Shown piece by piece: positions 44,312 to 53,106 of a DNA stretch of 64,000 bases. Source of the stretch: Clostridium sp. UBA4548 (GTDB lineage Bacteria; Bacillota; Clostridia; Clostridiales; Clostridiaceae). The position numbers and the translations under genes were made by a program. The stretch lies in the NCBI RefSeq assembly GCF_002387895.1, contig NZ_DGLI01000026.1:1-64000 (forward strand), given 5' to 3'. The notes beneath the pieces were generated by a model that was not told the origin of the DNA, searched no databases, and saw nothing but the letters and a program-made list of their open reading frames with translations. Within the stretch, counting starts at the first letter, position 1; every line of letters begins with the position of its first letter.

Positions 44312-45115
44312 TTATTTTTTATTTAAATCTACATACCAATCAATTAAGGATCTAGCAATACTAATAGAATTGGGTACTTGAGGCATATTGTCAGCTGAAA
44401 ACCAATAAGCTTCAGCAATTTCATTTTTATCTATATTTATTTCACCACCATCATATTCTGCAGTAAAGCCCACCATTAAAGAGTTCGGGAAAGGCCAAGG
44501 TTGACTTCCAAAATATTTTATATTTTTAACCTTAATACCAACTTCCTCCATAACTTCTCTAGCAACACATTGCTCTAAGGTTTCTCCTGGCTCAACAAAA
44601 CCTGCAAGGACACTGTAAAATGGGAAATTAGATTTCGCATTTCTAGCGAGAAGAAGTTTATCACCCTTAGTCACAGCCATAATTACAGCAGGTGATAGCC
44701 TTGGGTAATTTATAAGTTTACACTTAGGGCAAGCTTTTCCAAATTCATTAGGAAGCTTATAGGTTTCCCCGCCACATTGTCCACAAAATTGATGTGTTTT
44801 ATCCCAAGTCATAATTTGAATTGCACGACCTATAAACATGAAAAATTCCTCATCTACTAAATTAAATAGCTGCCTTAACCCTCTAAACTCCATACCTTCA
44901 GGAGCCAAAGCCTCACTTAATAGTTCTGCTGAGTAATACTGGTTATCATATCTTTCACCTAAGTCTTGTACTCTTACAGGAGTTAAATTTAATTCCTGTA
45001 AATCCTCAACTTGAGGAATAATAGCTTTATCATTTTCTATTTTTACTAATAAGTCGTTGCCACGAAAGGCAAACCAAAATATGGGCTTTTTATTTAATAA
45101 TGAACCGTCCATCAT
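44312..45115 (-). CDS. nudC: NADH pyrophosphatase
   Basis: A 267-residue NudC protein. It has a four-Cys zinc site (CGQC, CPKC), the Nudix box GFVEPGETLEQCVAREVMEE, and the hallmark SQPWPFPNS that identifies NADH diphosphatase. It cleaves NAD(H) to NMN(H) and AMP and can remove NAD caps from RNA. The start at 45115 follows AAGAAGGG. It is the first gene of the unit with HD and DUF1450 genes. Confidence 0.92.
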   Translation of the reverse strand: MMDGSLLNKKPIFWFAFRGNDLLVKIENDKAIIPQVEDLQELNLTPVRVQDLGERYDNQYYSAELLSEALAPEGMEFRGLRQLFNLVDEEFFMFIGRAIQIMTWDKTHQFCGQCGGETYKLPNEFGKACPKCKLINYPRLSPAVIMAVTKGDKLLLARNAKSNFPFYSVLAGFVEPGETLEQCVAREVMEEVGIKVKNIKYFGSQPWPFPNSLMVGFTAEYDGGEINIDKNEIAEAYWFSADNMPQVPNSISIARSLIDWYVDLNKK

Positions 45116-45426
45116 TTTATTCCCTTCTTTCATTTATCCTAAGTAATTTATTACTTACATTATACTACTATCTAACATAATTAATAATATATCTAAATTC
45201 CTAAAATAAAAATTTACTTGTAAAAAAAACTTACCATTATATAATTAAATTAATATTTGTAATACTTTTCCTACGTAAGTTTCTTTTAATTTAAGAAATG
45301 CTAGAACATACTAATCCTTATGATTTTACACCAAATACGCTTTAAGTATAGTACTTTAATATCTTTGCATATAAATCTTACAGTATCACATATATATAAT
45401 TATTAAATAAACAAGGGGGTCTTTTT
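45116..45426. promoter_or_regulatory. Divergent promoter region, nudC and YhfC-like gene
   Basis: About 310 nt of AT-rich DNA without a gene. It should carry promoters for both flanks. No operator or RNA element is evident. Confidence 0.3.
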
Positions 45427-46188
45427 ATGGTTAGTACTATGTCTATAGCTAACATGGTAATTTCTTTAATTGCAACTTTAGCTGTTGTGGTTATAAGTTT
45501 TATCTACTTTTACAAGAAAGAAAAAATTACTATTAAACCCGTACTTATAGGAGCTGGAACTTTTATTTTATTTTCTCAGGTACTAGAGAAAATACTTCAC
45601 TTTATTGTAATTAATAATAAAGTTTTTACTAACCCTTTAGCTTTTGCTATTTATGGAGCCTTGGCTGCTGGTGTTTTTGAGGAGTGTGGAAGATTTATTG
45701 CCTTTAAAACCTTGTTAAAAAATAAGCATCAATGGAAGGATGGAATTGCTTTTGGAATTGGCCAAGGTGGGATTGAAGCTATTCTTGTTGGAGTTTTATC
45801 TACTATTAATTATTTAGTAATATCTAGCCTTATAAATGCAGGAACCTTTGAACAAACTCTCGGTACTACCGTACCTGCAGGATCTCTAGCACAACTAAAA
45901 GGTGTTTTAACTGGCCCTTCTTCTATGTTTTTAGCTATCGGTATAGAAAGAATTTTTGCTTTTGCAATGCAAATTGGTCTTACCATGGTAGTGCTATACG
46001 GAGTTAGGCATAAAAAGAACCTCTACCTACTCCTTGCTATACTCCTTCATGCACTTATGGATGTTCCCGCTGCACTTTATCAAACTGGTTTCTTTAGAAA
46101 TGTTTGGCTAGCAGAATTAACATTCTTTGGTTTTGCAATAATTGCAGTACTTTATATTAGAAAATCAAAAAAATCCTTTGGTGATTAA
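45427..46188 (+). CDS. YhfC-type intramembrane protease-like protein
   Basis: A 253-residue protein with seven hydrophobic segments. The central EECGRFIAFKTL and HQWKDGIAFGIGQGG match the YhfC (DUF2324) family, thought to be glutamic intramembrane endopeptidases related to CPBP proteins. The targets are unknown. It has an AAGGGGG site and ends at the 46333-46380 terminator. Confidence 0.8.
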   Translation: MVSTMSIANMVISLIATLAVVVISFIYFYKKEKITIKPVLIGAGTFILFSQVLEKILHFIVINNKVFTNPLAFAIYGALAAGVFEECGRFIAFKTLLKNKHQWKDGIAFGIGQGGIEAILVGVLSTINYLVISSLINAGTFEQTLGTTVPAGSLAQLKGVLTGPSSMFLAIGIERIFAFAMQIGLTMVVLYGVRHKKNLYLLLAILLHALMDVPAALYQTGFFRNVWLAELTFFGFAIIAVLYIRKSKKSFGD

Positions 46189-46332
46189 GGTAGGCTTCCA
46201 TGATAGAAGTTTAGTTTAATTATTACCATAAAATTTTAAGATAACTAAGATAAGAGCAATGGATAAGTAAGTGGGAACTTTGGTTTCCTATATAAAATAA
46301 GTTCTTATGTTGACATTTATATGACAATCATT

Positions 46333-46380
46333 AAAAAAGCTAAAGCACTACTGTTATACCAATAATACTTTAGCTTTTTT
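46333..46380. terminator. Bidirectional terminator
   Basis: AAAAAAGCTAAAG (46333-46345) pairs with CTTTAGCTTTTTT (46368-46380), 22-nt loop. It ends the YhfC-like gene on the plus strand and the small membrane gene on the minus strand, whose stop overlaps the T run. Confidence 0.85.
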
Positions 46381-46535
46381 TAATATTTTATAATATAGTA
46401 TATTACATATAACCAACCGAAAATCCCATGGACAATTGCCCAAAATATAGATTTCCAAGTAGTAAAGGATATTACCATGGCAAGACATGTACCGAAGCTT
46501 ATGCCATTCTTAACTATTTCTTTTTTCTTTCCCAT
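46380..46535 (-). CDS. Small conserved-looking membrane protein
   Basis: A 51-residue protein translated by hand: ATG at 46533-46535 after GGGGG, stop at 46380-46382. After a basic start (MGKKKEIVKNG) come two short hydrophobic parts, including WKSIFWAIVHGIFGWLYVI. This wording is familiar from small Firmicute membrane proteins, but no function is known. Confidence 0.72.
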   Translation of the reverse strand: MGKKKEIVKNGISFGTCLAMVISFTTWKSIFWAIVHGIFGWLYVIYYIIKY

Positions 46536-46583
46536 ATTAACCCCCATTTAAAATTGCTTTAATTTTATGTATGAAATTTTTAG

Positions 46584-47399
46584 TTACTCAGTTAATAAGG
46601 TTACTTCTACAATTTCTGGTTTATTGAATAACCTTTGAGGGAATAAACTGTTTCCAAGTCCCCTACTTACTATCATTGTAGTATCATCTAATACATATTT
46701 TCCATTAGTGTACTTAGGAAACATTCCTTGACCTGGAGCTATTACTCCTCCAATGAAAGGAAGTCTCATCTGTCCACCATGAGCATGGCCTGAGAATACA
46801 AGGTCTAATTTATAGCTGCTATATTCTGATATATATTCAGGTTTATGAGCTAATAGAATTTTAAACTTACTTTCCTCAAGATTTTCCATTGAAGCTTCAA
46901 CTGCTTCCTTCAAAGGTTTTTGAAGGGGGTCATCTATACCAAGAATATAAATTTCCTCTCCATTTTTAGTAAGGCTATCACTTTCATTTCTAAGAACTTT
47001 AACCCCTATTTCTCTTAAACCCTTTTCCAAGGCTGAGAATTTCCTTGTTCTTATCTCATGGTTCCCATTAACATAATATACTGGTCCAATTTTAACTAAC
47101 TCCTTCATAAAATCTAAGCTTATTTCCTCATTATATCTTCTGCTATCTATTAAATCTCCTGTAAACACAATTACATCTGGGCTTAAACCTTTAACTTTTT
47201 CTGCTACCTTATGACCAAAATTAAAAAAACTTTTATTGTGAAAATCAGATAAGTGAACAATTTTATAACCTTGAAAATTTTTAGGTAGCTTTTTCGATTG
47301 TACACTAATTTTACTTATGGAAATAAAATTGTTTTCACTATGCAAAAATATAATCAAAAGAACCAATAAAAGAACTATTTTCACTTTCTTTCTCCTCAT
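46584..47399 (-). CDS. Membrane-anchored metallophosphoesterase
   Basis: A 271-residue protein with an N-terminal membrane anchor (about 5-24) and the calcineurin-type metal motifs LSDFH, GDLID, GNHE, LLAHKPE and GHAHGGQ in order. This is the YkuE/LpxH-like arrangement, acting outside or at the membrane on a lipid or diphosphate. The start at ATG 47399 follows TGAGGT. Confidence 0.86.
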   Translation of the reverse strand: MRRKKVKIVLLLVLLIIFLHSENNFISISKISVQSKKLPKNFQGYKIVHLSDFHNKSFFNFGHKVAEKVKGLSPDVIVFTGDLIDSRRYNEEISLDFMKELVKIGPVYYVNGNHEIRTRKFSALEKGLREIGVKVLRNESDSLTKNGEEIYILGIDDPLQKPLKEAVEASMENLEESKFKILLAHKPEYISEYSSYKLDLVFSGHAHGGQMRLPFIGGVIAPGQGMFPKYTNGKYVLDDTTMIVSRGLGNSLFPQRLFNKPEIVEVTLLTE

Positions 47400-47655
47400 A
47401 ACTATGACCTCATACATTCTTATACTAAATATCTATCTGTATACCATTAAATTAAAGATGATTACTTGATTATACCATAAATTGCATTTAATTGAACAAC
47501 TATCATCTATTACTTATCTAAACGTAATACAAGTACTCCTAATTTATTTTAAAGATGCTTAAATCACTTTGAAACTTTATATAGTTTGAAACTTGTTAGT
47601 GCAATAATATTTTTGTATTTATTTAAACTAATAAAATATAAGTTTTCCATATAAA

Positions 47656-47681
47656 AAAATAGCACTTTCCAGCGCTATTTT
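47656..47681 (-). terminator. Terminator overlapping the DUF421 stop codon
   Basis: AAAATAGC (47656-47663) pairs with GCTATTTT (47674-47681); the stop codon of the DUF421 gene is part of the hairpin and a run of Ts follows on the minus strand. Confidence 0.75.
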
Positions 47682-48346
47682 CTCATAACAGAAACCTTCC
47701 AACTAGGATCAATTTCTGCTAAGGCTACTTGATTTTTATAGTCATCAATTCCTTGCTTTTGCAATTCTCTCTCTAGCCATTGTTTATTTTTATTTATATG
47801 CTTAATATTACTATATAAAATATTACCATCCATGATTAAAGGTAAAGTTATCCCCTGCTCAGTGGGTTTAACATTTATATCTTTAAGCTTTACATTATTA
47901 TTTTCTGCCCATGGAAATACAGATAGATTCCCTTGCGGTTCTATAATTGCAGTATGTACATCACTTGTTTTGTCATATCCTTGCTGACGTAGTAAACCTT
48001 CTAGCTGATTTAGACTTAATCCCATGAATTTTAAATTTTTCATAATTATTTCACCCCTACTTATAATTAAAGTAGGAGTGTGCTCAAAAACATGATTAAA
48101 TTTATTAACTAGTGCTAACTTATTAATTAAAAACATCAATAAAATAAGCAATCCTCCACCGTATACTGACTTAATGACAACCTTATCAACCAACGGCTCA
48201 GCTGCAACATTTGCTAAAATCATTATTCCTGCAATTTCATAGGCTGTCATTTGTGCTATTGCTTTTTTTGTTAAGGATCTTGCACATAAAAAGGTAAAGA
48301 AGAAGACTATAATTACTCTTAAGGAATATATTATAAGATTGTCCAT
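47675..48346 (-). CDS. DUF421 membrane protein (YetF-like)
   Basis: A 223-residue protein with three N-terminal hydrophobic segments (LRVIIVFFFTFLCARSLTKK, then AYEIAGIMILANVAAEPLV) and a C-terminal soluble domain with SRGEIIMKNLKFMG and WAENNN. This is the YetF/DUF421 layout. The function is unknown. It is the last gene in a four-gene set with two DUF4363 genes and a second DUF421 gene. Confidence 0.85.
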   Translation of the reverse strand: MDNLIIYSLRVIIVFFFTFLCARSLTKKAIAQMTAYEIAGIMILANVAAEPLVDKVVIKSVYGGGLLILLMFLINKLALVNKFNHVFEHTPTLIISRGEIIMKNLKFMGLSLNQLEGLLRQQGYDKTSDVHTAIIEPQGNLSVFPWAENNNVKLKDINVKPTEQGITLPLIMDGNILYSNIKHINKNKQWLERELQKQGIDDYKNQVALAEIDPSWKVSVMRK

Positions 48347-48381
48347 TGAAGTCCCCCCTAGTCTTAGTTTTAAGCTATCAT

Positions 48382-48753
48382 CTATGGTGCAGAAAATCCA
48401 TCTAAAACCCAGTCTAAAGATTCCTTTAATGCACCAATATACTCTAAAGCGGTCTCCTGTTCATAATCAACGGATATATATAGTTGACCTAAGGTATTTT
48501 GAAAGGTAGACATGGCTTCTGTAGCATTATTTGTTCTTATAATTACTTTATTATTTTCATAGATGTTCTTAAGTTCTTTAGTGCTTTTCTTTGCTTCAGC
48601 CCAATTTTTATTATTAATACTTTTCTCAATATTATTTAAACATGAATTAAATTCGTGTTTAGGTAGCATTTTTTCAAATAATATCCACATTATAAGAAAG
48701 CAAAAAACCCAAGTTAACATAATCTTATATCTCATCTCAATATTTTTAAACAA
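48382..48753 (-). CDS. DUF4363 protein
   Basis: A 123-residue protein: an N-terminal membrane segment (about 11-27) and a helical body with repeated-unit wording NKNWAEAKKSTKELK. It has a TTG start after AGGTGG. It is related to its neighbour at 48769-49134. Confidence 0.78.
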   Translation of the reverse strand: MFKNIEMRYKIMLTWVFCFLIMWILFEKMLPKHEFNSCLNNIEKSINNKNWAEAKKSTKELKNIYENNKVIIRTNNATEAMSTFQNTLGQLYISVDYEQETALEYIGALKESLDWVLDGFSAP

Positions 48754-48768
48754 TATTATACCACCTGC

Positions 48769-49134
48769 CTAGTTTCCCAATTGATCCCAATGTTCATAGG
48801 CCTCATAAAGTCCGTCTATTGCTAAAGCCTTATTGTTGGATTTGATTGCTCCCTTCAATCTCGCCAAACATACATTTAGTTGATTTATTTCATCTCTTTC
48901 AGAGCTAAACTGAGTCCTATTTATTAGTTTATCCCAAGTTTCTTGAAGCTCCTCACTATGGAGTTTAGCTTCTTCCCATCTATCATTATTAATATCCTCC
49001 TCTACAATGGCTACAAGCTCAGTGAAGTTTTTATTATGAACCTTTGTGGTTTTTAAATAATTTCCACTTAGCATAACTGCTAGGAAAAGGACTATAGTTA
49101 CAATTGGTATACCTATAACTAAAAACTTTCTCAT
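48769..49134 (-). CDS. DUF4363 protein, paralogue
   Basis: A 121-residue protein with an N-terminal membrane segment (FLVIGIPIVTIVLFLAVML) and a helical outside part with NDRWEEAKLHSEELQETWDK, the same signature as the neighbour. I start it at ATG 49134, 6 nt after AAGGAGGA. The gap to the DUF421 gene is 10 nt. Confidence 0.82.
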   Translation of the reverse strand: MRKFLVIGIPIVTIVLFLAVMLSGNYLKTTKVHNKNFTELVAIVEEDINNDRWEEAKLHSEELQETWDKLINRTQFSSERDEINQLNVCLARLKGAIKSNNKALAIDGLYEAYEHWDQLGN

Positions 49135-49144
49135 ATTGTCCTCC

Positions 49145-49873
49145 TTAATAAGGGCCTTCATAATCACCTATATCTTTAATGTTCTTTAGTTCATCTTTAT
49201 ATTTGTCAATGTAAAAAACTCCATTATCATCTAGTGTAGCAAGAAACACTTCTGAGGGCTTCTTTACATTATATTTTTTAAGTTCTTTCATTAACCATCT
49301 TTCATCTTTTCCTAATTCTTTTAAGTTTTGATGAAAAATTACTCCATTATATATTAATTCTGTGCTTATAGCTGCTTGCTGAACCTTCTTTTTCATATCC
49401 TTTGGAGTAATTGGCTGATATTCTGACTTTTTAAGCACCGACAATTGACCATTAGGCTCAATAATTGCATACTCAACTTGATTCAAATCGAAAACATCTT
49501 TGTTTCGTAACATTTGTAGCAGATCAGCTGATCTGAACTTCATTTTGCTTAGCGCACCTTCCATTATCTTGCCATTCATAATAACAATTGTTGGTTCACC
49601 ATCTATATATTTTCCTACATAAATCCACTTATTTGTTATTATTTCCATAAGATAGCCAAGAGCTGCCCAGGTAATTAATCCAACCCAATGTGGCCACGCT
49701 CTGCTGGATAGGTCTGTAGTTAAAGTAGCCGCAATAGAACCAATGGTTATACCTAATATATAATCAAAGAAATCCAATTGACTAATTTGTTGCTTTCCAA
49801 GTACTCTTGCAAAAATTAATAATGTAAAGAATCCTATAACTCCTCTTACTAGTACTACTAACCCCTCATTCAC
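49145..49873 (-). CDS. DUF421 membrane protein (YetF-like), paralogue
   Basis: A 242-residue DUF421 protein, with VRGVIGFFTLLIFARVLGKQ and LDFFDYILGITIGSIAA, and the soluble domain with IVIMNGKIMEGAL. It is the first gene of the set DUF421, DUF4363, DUF4363, DUF421. Such sets are typical of clostridia; the domain has been linked to envelope and spore traits, but no role is proven. Confidence 0.87.
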   Translation of the reverse strand: MNEGLVVLVRGVIGFFTLLIFARVLGKQQISQLDFFDYILGITIGSIAATLTTDLSSRAWPHWVGLITWAALGYLMEIITNKWIYVGKYIDGEPTIVIMNGKIMEGALSKMKFRSADLLQMLRNKDVFDLNQVEYAIIEPNGQLSVLKKSEYQPITPKDMKKKVQQAAISTELIYNGVIFHQNLKELGKDERWLMKELKKYNVKKPSEVFLATLDDNGVFYIDKYKDELKNIKDIGDYEGPY

Positions 49874-50069
49874 ACCATTACCTCCTATGCTAATTATTGT
49901 GTTCTCAACTGTATTTCAATAAACTTCTATCTCTCATGTTATGATTTACTTATCTAGGATAATTATACTTATTTATTTAAAGCTATTGCTTAATGCTATT
50001 CCAGTATATTACAATTATTATGTATTATATTTCATCTATGATCTAATAAAAAAGGATGTGGAATTTTTA

Positions 50070-50372
50070 ATGAGTGAATCTGAAAAGTTCTTTAAAAAGT
50101 GGAATAAGTATAGACAGCATGGAAAGGTAAAATACATCCTCTTATTTGGAGTTCTAATAGATACTTTATACTTTTTATTATTCGTTACCTTAATATTTCC
50201 TATGTTGAAGTATAACTTTAATTTTCACCGTTATTCTTGGTTTAGCTTTATAAAAAATGTTGGTATAGGAATTACTGTTGGCCCTATTATAGGTTTTATT
50301 ACAGGATATACTCAGTGGAATGCAAATGAGCACAGGTATGCTACTATGATGGAGCATGAAGATAGGCTATAA
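50070..50372 (+). CDS. Small membrane protein, unknown function
   Basis: A 100-residue protein with a charged start (MSESEKFFKKWNKYRQHGK) and two hydrophobic segments, the second rich in Gly (IGITVGPIIGFITGYTQW). The start at ATG 50070 is preceded by AAAGGATGTGG; the frame is open for another 43 codons upstream, but that part has no good site. No family is recognised. Confidence 0.68.
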   Translation: MSESEKFFKKWNKYRQHGKVKYILLFGVLIDTLYFLLFVTLIFPMLKYNFNFHRYSWFSFIKNVGIGITVGPIIGFITGYTQWNANEHRYATMMEHEDRL

Positions 50373-50445
50373 GGTAGCTTAAACTCTATAATCCTAACTA
50401 AGAACTTTTACTAAGTCATGTTTTCACCTCAATAAATAAAAGTAA

Positions 50446-50486
50446 AGGAGCTAATACACAGCTTATATCTATGTACTAGCTCCTTA
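50446..50486. terminator. Bidirectional terminator
   Basis: AAGGAGCTA (50446-50454) pairs with TAGCTCCTT (50478-50486) between convergent genes ending at 50372 and 50611. A T-rich tail follows on the plus strand. Confidence 0.72.
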
Positions 50487-50610
50487 TAATTTATTCTTTT
50501 TATTTCACTTATATCATATAAGTATAACTTCTAACTATTATTTAAAGAGGTGTTAAAATTCCTTCTAAGTTCTTTAAAATAAAGCAAAATTATTCGTTAT
50601 ATAATGATTA

Positions 50611-50988
50611 TTATAGCTCATGTTTTTCTGGAACTATTTCAATCCAATAACCGTCTGGATCCATTATGAAGTATATTCCCATGGCCTTATTTTCAAAGCA
50701 AATGCAACCCATTTCTTTATGTTTTTCATAAGCTGACTCAAAGTCTTCTGTAACTACAGCCAAATGGAATTCAGCTTCCCCTAGGTTGTATGGTTCTTTT
50801 CTATCTTTAAGCCAAGTTAACTCTAGAGTAAAACCTGTAGTTTTATCTCCCATATAAACAAGAGTAAAACTGCCATCTGGTGCATTATATCTTCTTGCTT
50901 CCACAAAGCCTAGTGCTTCTTCATAGAATTTCATACTTTTTTCAAGGTTTAAAACATTAAAGTTAAAATGATTAAAGGTAAATTTCAT
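50611..50988 (-). CDS. VOC family protein (lactoylglutathione lyase-like)
   Basis: A 125-residue VOC domain, starting FTFNHFNFNVLNLEKSMKFY with later FHLAVVTEDF and the C-terminal MDPDGYWIEIVPEK, where the glyoxalase I Glu falls. The metal-binding positions suggest a glyoxalase I-like enzyme, although Clostridium lacks glutathione. The start is ATG 50988. Confidence 0.83.
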   Translation of the reverse strand: MKFTFNHFNFNVLNLEKSMKFYEEALGFVEARRYNAPDGSFTLVYMGDKTTGFTLELTWLKDRKEPYNLGEAEFHLAVVTEDFESAYEKHKEMGCICFENKAMGIYFIMDPDGYWIEIVPEKHEL

Positions 50989-51179
50989 TCCAATTTCCGC
51001 CCTTCTAAATAAATTTCTATGTATAGTATACACTATATAAGAATTAATAGTAAAATATAACAAGGAAAAGTTAATAAAGATTCTTCACTAAATCAAGGTT
51101 CCATGAAAATATAGAAATAAGCTAATTTTCACCTTGCTAAACTAAAGCCTGTAAATTTCTAAGTTAAGGAGGTAAAAAA

Positions 51180-51917
51180 ATGAGTACTATTAAAGCTAAA
51201 ATTCATTATATTTACCATAGTGGATTTGCCCTTGAAATCCAAAATAGTTTTTTAATCTTTGATTACTATAAACACCCAAACCTTGATGAAGGTTTAAAAA
51301 CTGAGGATATTTTAACCCCTGAAAACCTTAAGTCTAAAAAGAAGGTGTTTGTTTTCTCATCTCACAGTCATGGAGATCATTTTAACCCAGAAATTTTGAC
51401 CTGGGAACAGTATAATGATAACACAGAATATATCTTAAGTAGTGATATTGAAATAAGTAACTTGAAACCAAATTACACTATAATTTCAGAAGGTGAAGAA
51501 AAATTTATTAAGGATATTTGGGTAAAAGCTTATGGTTCAACGGATATAGGCATTTCCTTTCTTGTTAAGGTAGATGACTTAACTATTTTCCATTCAGGTG
51601 ACCTTAATTGGTGGCACTGGAAGGAAGATTCCTTAGAGGAGAGAACTTTAGCTGAAAAATCTTTTAAAGAAAATATAGAAATATTAAAATCACAAGTAAG
51701 TAACATTGATATAGCCTTTTTCCCTGTGGATTCAAGACTTGAAGAATTTTATTACCTTGGTGGAGAATACTTTTTAAAGGAACTTCACCCTAAGCTATTT
51801 ATTCCAATGCATTTTGGCGATGATTTTTCAGTGACTAAAACCTTTGCAGAGAAATTTAAAATCCCTAATACTACCTGTGTAGAAATAAATCATGTCTTCC
51901 AGGAAATCTTGTTTTAG
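51180..51917 (+). CDS. MBL-fold hydrolase
   Basis: A 245-residue protein with the metal motif SHSHGDH, HSGDLNWWHW in the middle and PMHFGDD at the end. Such short MBL proteins are UlaG/YtnP-like or unassigned. It has its own AAGGAGG site and promoter region and is divergently placed to the VOC gene. Confidence 0.85.
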   Translation: MSTIKAKIHYIYHSGFALEIQNSFLIFDYYKHPNLDEGLKTEDILTPENLKSKKKVFVFSSHSHGDHFNPEILTWEQYNDNTEYILSSDIEISNLKPNYTIISEGEEKFIKDIWVKAYGSTDIGISFLVKVDDLTIFHSGDLNWWHWKEDSLEERTLAEKSFKENIEILKSQVSNIDIAFFPVDSRLEEFYYLGGEYFLKELHPKLFIPMHFGDDFSVTKTFAEKFKIPNTTCVEINHVFQEILF

Positions 51918-51974
51918 TAATTATCGTGAAAAGGTTTATCAGTTCTATTTTAAAAATAGCCTAATCTAAGTTAT

Positions 51975-52125
51975 TTTACTAAAGTAGCAGCAATCTACTT
52001 AGGTCTAACAACTTTGGAGGCGGATTTGCACTGCTCCTAAAAGAATTCCCGTAGACTGTTCAACTGCCACTTATAAAGGTTAGCAGACTTAAAGTTTCCA
52101 GAATGTCGTTAAGTTACTACCTTAA
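51975..52125. repeat. GC-richer intergenic element of unknown type
   Basis: This stretch stands out from its AT-rich surroundings by base composition (GGAGGCGGATTTGCACTGC, then CCCGTAGACTG). It carries several short inverted pairs (for example CTGCC/GGTTAGCAG-like). The 14-nt word CTAACAACTTTGGA at 52005-52018 recurs in reverse orientation at 36732-36745, and the RC resembles 6413-6500 weakly (shared TGGAAACTT). It may be a small repeat or a structured RNA. Confidence 0.4.
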
Positions 52126-52144
52126 ATAGGTTATTTAAAACACA

Positions 52145-52177
52145 AAAATTCCCAGGGAAAAATCCCCTGGGAATTTT
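52145..52177. terminator. Terminator
   Basis: A perfect 13-bp hairpin: AAAATTCCCAGGG (52145-52157), 7-nt loop, CCCTGGGAATTTT (52165-52177). It separates the convergent MBL gene (plus, ends 51917) and glutaredoxin gene (minus, ends 52244). Confidence 0.85.
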
Positions 52178-52243
52178 AATTAATAACACTAATTTAAGAA
52201 CCTTTAAACTCTATAGGTCTTTCCTTAGAATTTTATCTCTAAT

Positions 52244-52483
52244 TTATAATTCTTTTAAATTAAGAGCAGAAGCAATTTTGTCCTTTTCAAAACCAACAAA
52301 TTCTTCTTCATTTATAATTATTACAGGTACTGACATGTAACCTTTTTTCATTAGAGCTTTTCTAGCTTCCATATCCTTAGAAATATTGTGTTCAATATAT
52401 TCTACATTCTGCTCCTTAAAAAATGCCTTAGCTTCATGGCAATATCCACAAGAATCACTGCTATAAATTTCAACCTTTTTCAT
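52244..52483 (-). CDS. Glutaredoxin-like protein
   Basis: A 79-residue thioredoxin-fold protein with a CGYC redox centre (Cys12, Cys15), cis-Pro in MSVPVII and the FVGFEKDKI helix end. It is the NrdH/glutaredoxin type of small reductant. The start at ATG 52483 follows AAAGGTGG. It lies upstream of the peroxide-response genes in map order, but is a separate unit. Confidence 0.87.
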   Translation of the reverse strand: MKKVEIYSSDSCGYCHEAKAFFKEQNVEYIEHNISKDMEARKALMKKGYMSVPVIIINEEEFVGFEKDKIASALNLKEL

Positions 52484-52669
52484 AATTTTACCACCTTTCG
52501 TAATCCATCTTATATATAATTCTCTTAAATTTAGGGTTCTATATAGAAAAACCATTTTGACCATTAAAACATTACTTCCAAAAATGATTTCTCCAAGGAA
52601 ATAGGTAAGCTCACTGTAATATAAATATCTAAGCTATCCTTATAGTGAACAAACTTTCATTCTATAACC

Positions 52670-53104
52670 CTATATATTCTCCAATGTATTTAACATTTCT
52701 TTAAGTTTATCCTTTAAAAGTATTGCTTCTTCAGCTGAAAGTCCTGTGGAACAAAATAATTTAGCGGGTATTTCCACTGCTTTATCTTTCATCTTAACTC
52801 CAGCTTCTGTTAGCCTTACGTAAACATTACGTTCATCCTGTTTATCCCTAACTCTTACAACTAACTCCATAGCCTCTAGCTTTTTTAACAGAGGGGTAAG
52901 GGTTCCAGAATCAAGATGAAGTTTTGTTCCTAGTTCTTTAACTGTAACATCATCCTTTTCCCACAACACTAATAAGGTTATATACTGAGTGTAAGTTAAT
53001 CCTAATTCATCCAAGAATGGCTTATAACGCTTTGTAACCTCTTTTGAGCAAGCATATAAGGCAAAACAGAGTTGATTATCTAACTTTAATAGTTCGTAGT
53101 TCAT
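52670..53104 (-). CDS. MarR-family regulator, OhrR type
   Basis: A 144-residue winged-helix regulator. The N-terminal LDNQLCFALYA has the single peroxide-sensing Cys of OhrR (Cys13 here, Cys15 in Bacillus), and the recognition helix SGTLTPLLKKLE with the wing RDKQDERNVYVRLTEAG is typical. It represses organic-peroxide defence until its Cys is oxidised. It follows the GPx gene by 2 nt, with which it forms an operon; its own ribosome site is weak. Confidence 0.88.
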   Translation of the reverse strand: MNYELLKLDNQLCFALYACSKEVTKRYKPFLDELGLTYTQYITLLVLWEKDDVTVKELGTKLHLDSGTLTPLLKKLEAMELVVRVRDKQDERNVYVRLTEAGVKMKDKAVEIPAKLFCSTGLSAEEAILLKDKLKEMLNTLENI

Positions 53105-53106
53105 AA

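Noticed and set aside
51180..51917. Sulfoquinovose or ascorbate pathway role for the MBL gene (UlaG-like)
   Set aside because: No pathway gene is close by; the MBL motif alone does not support the assignment.
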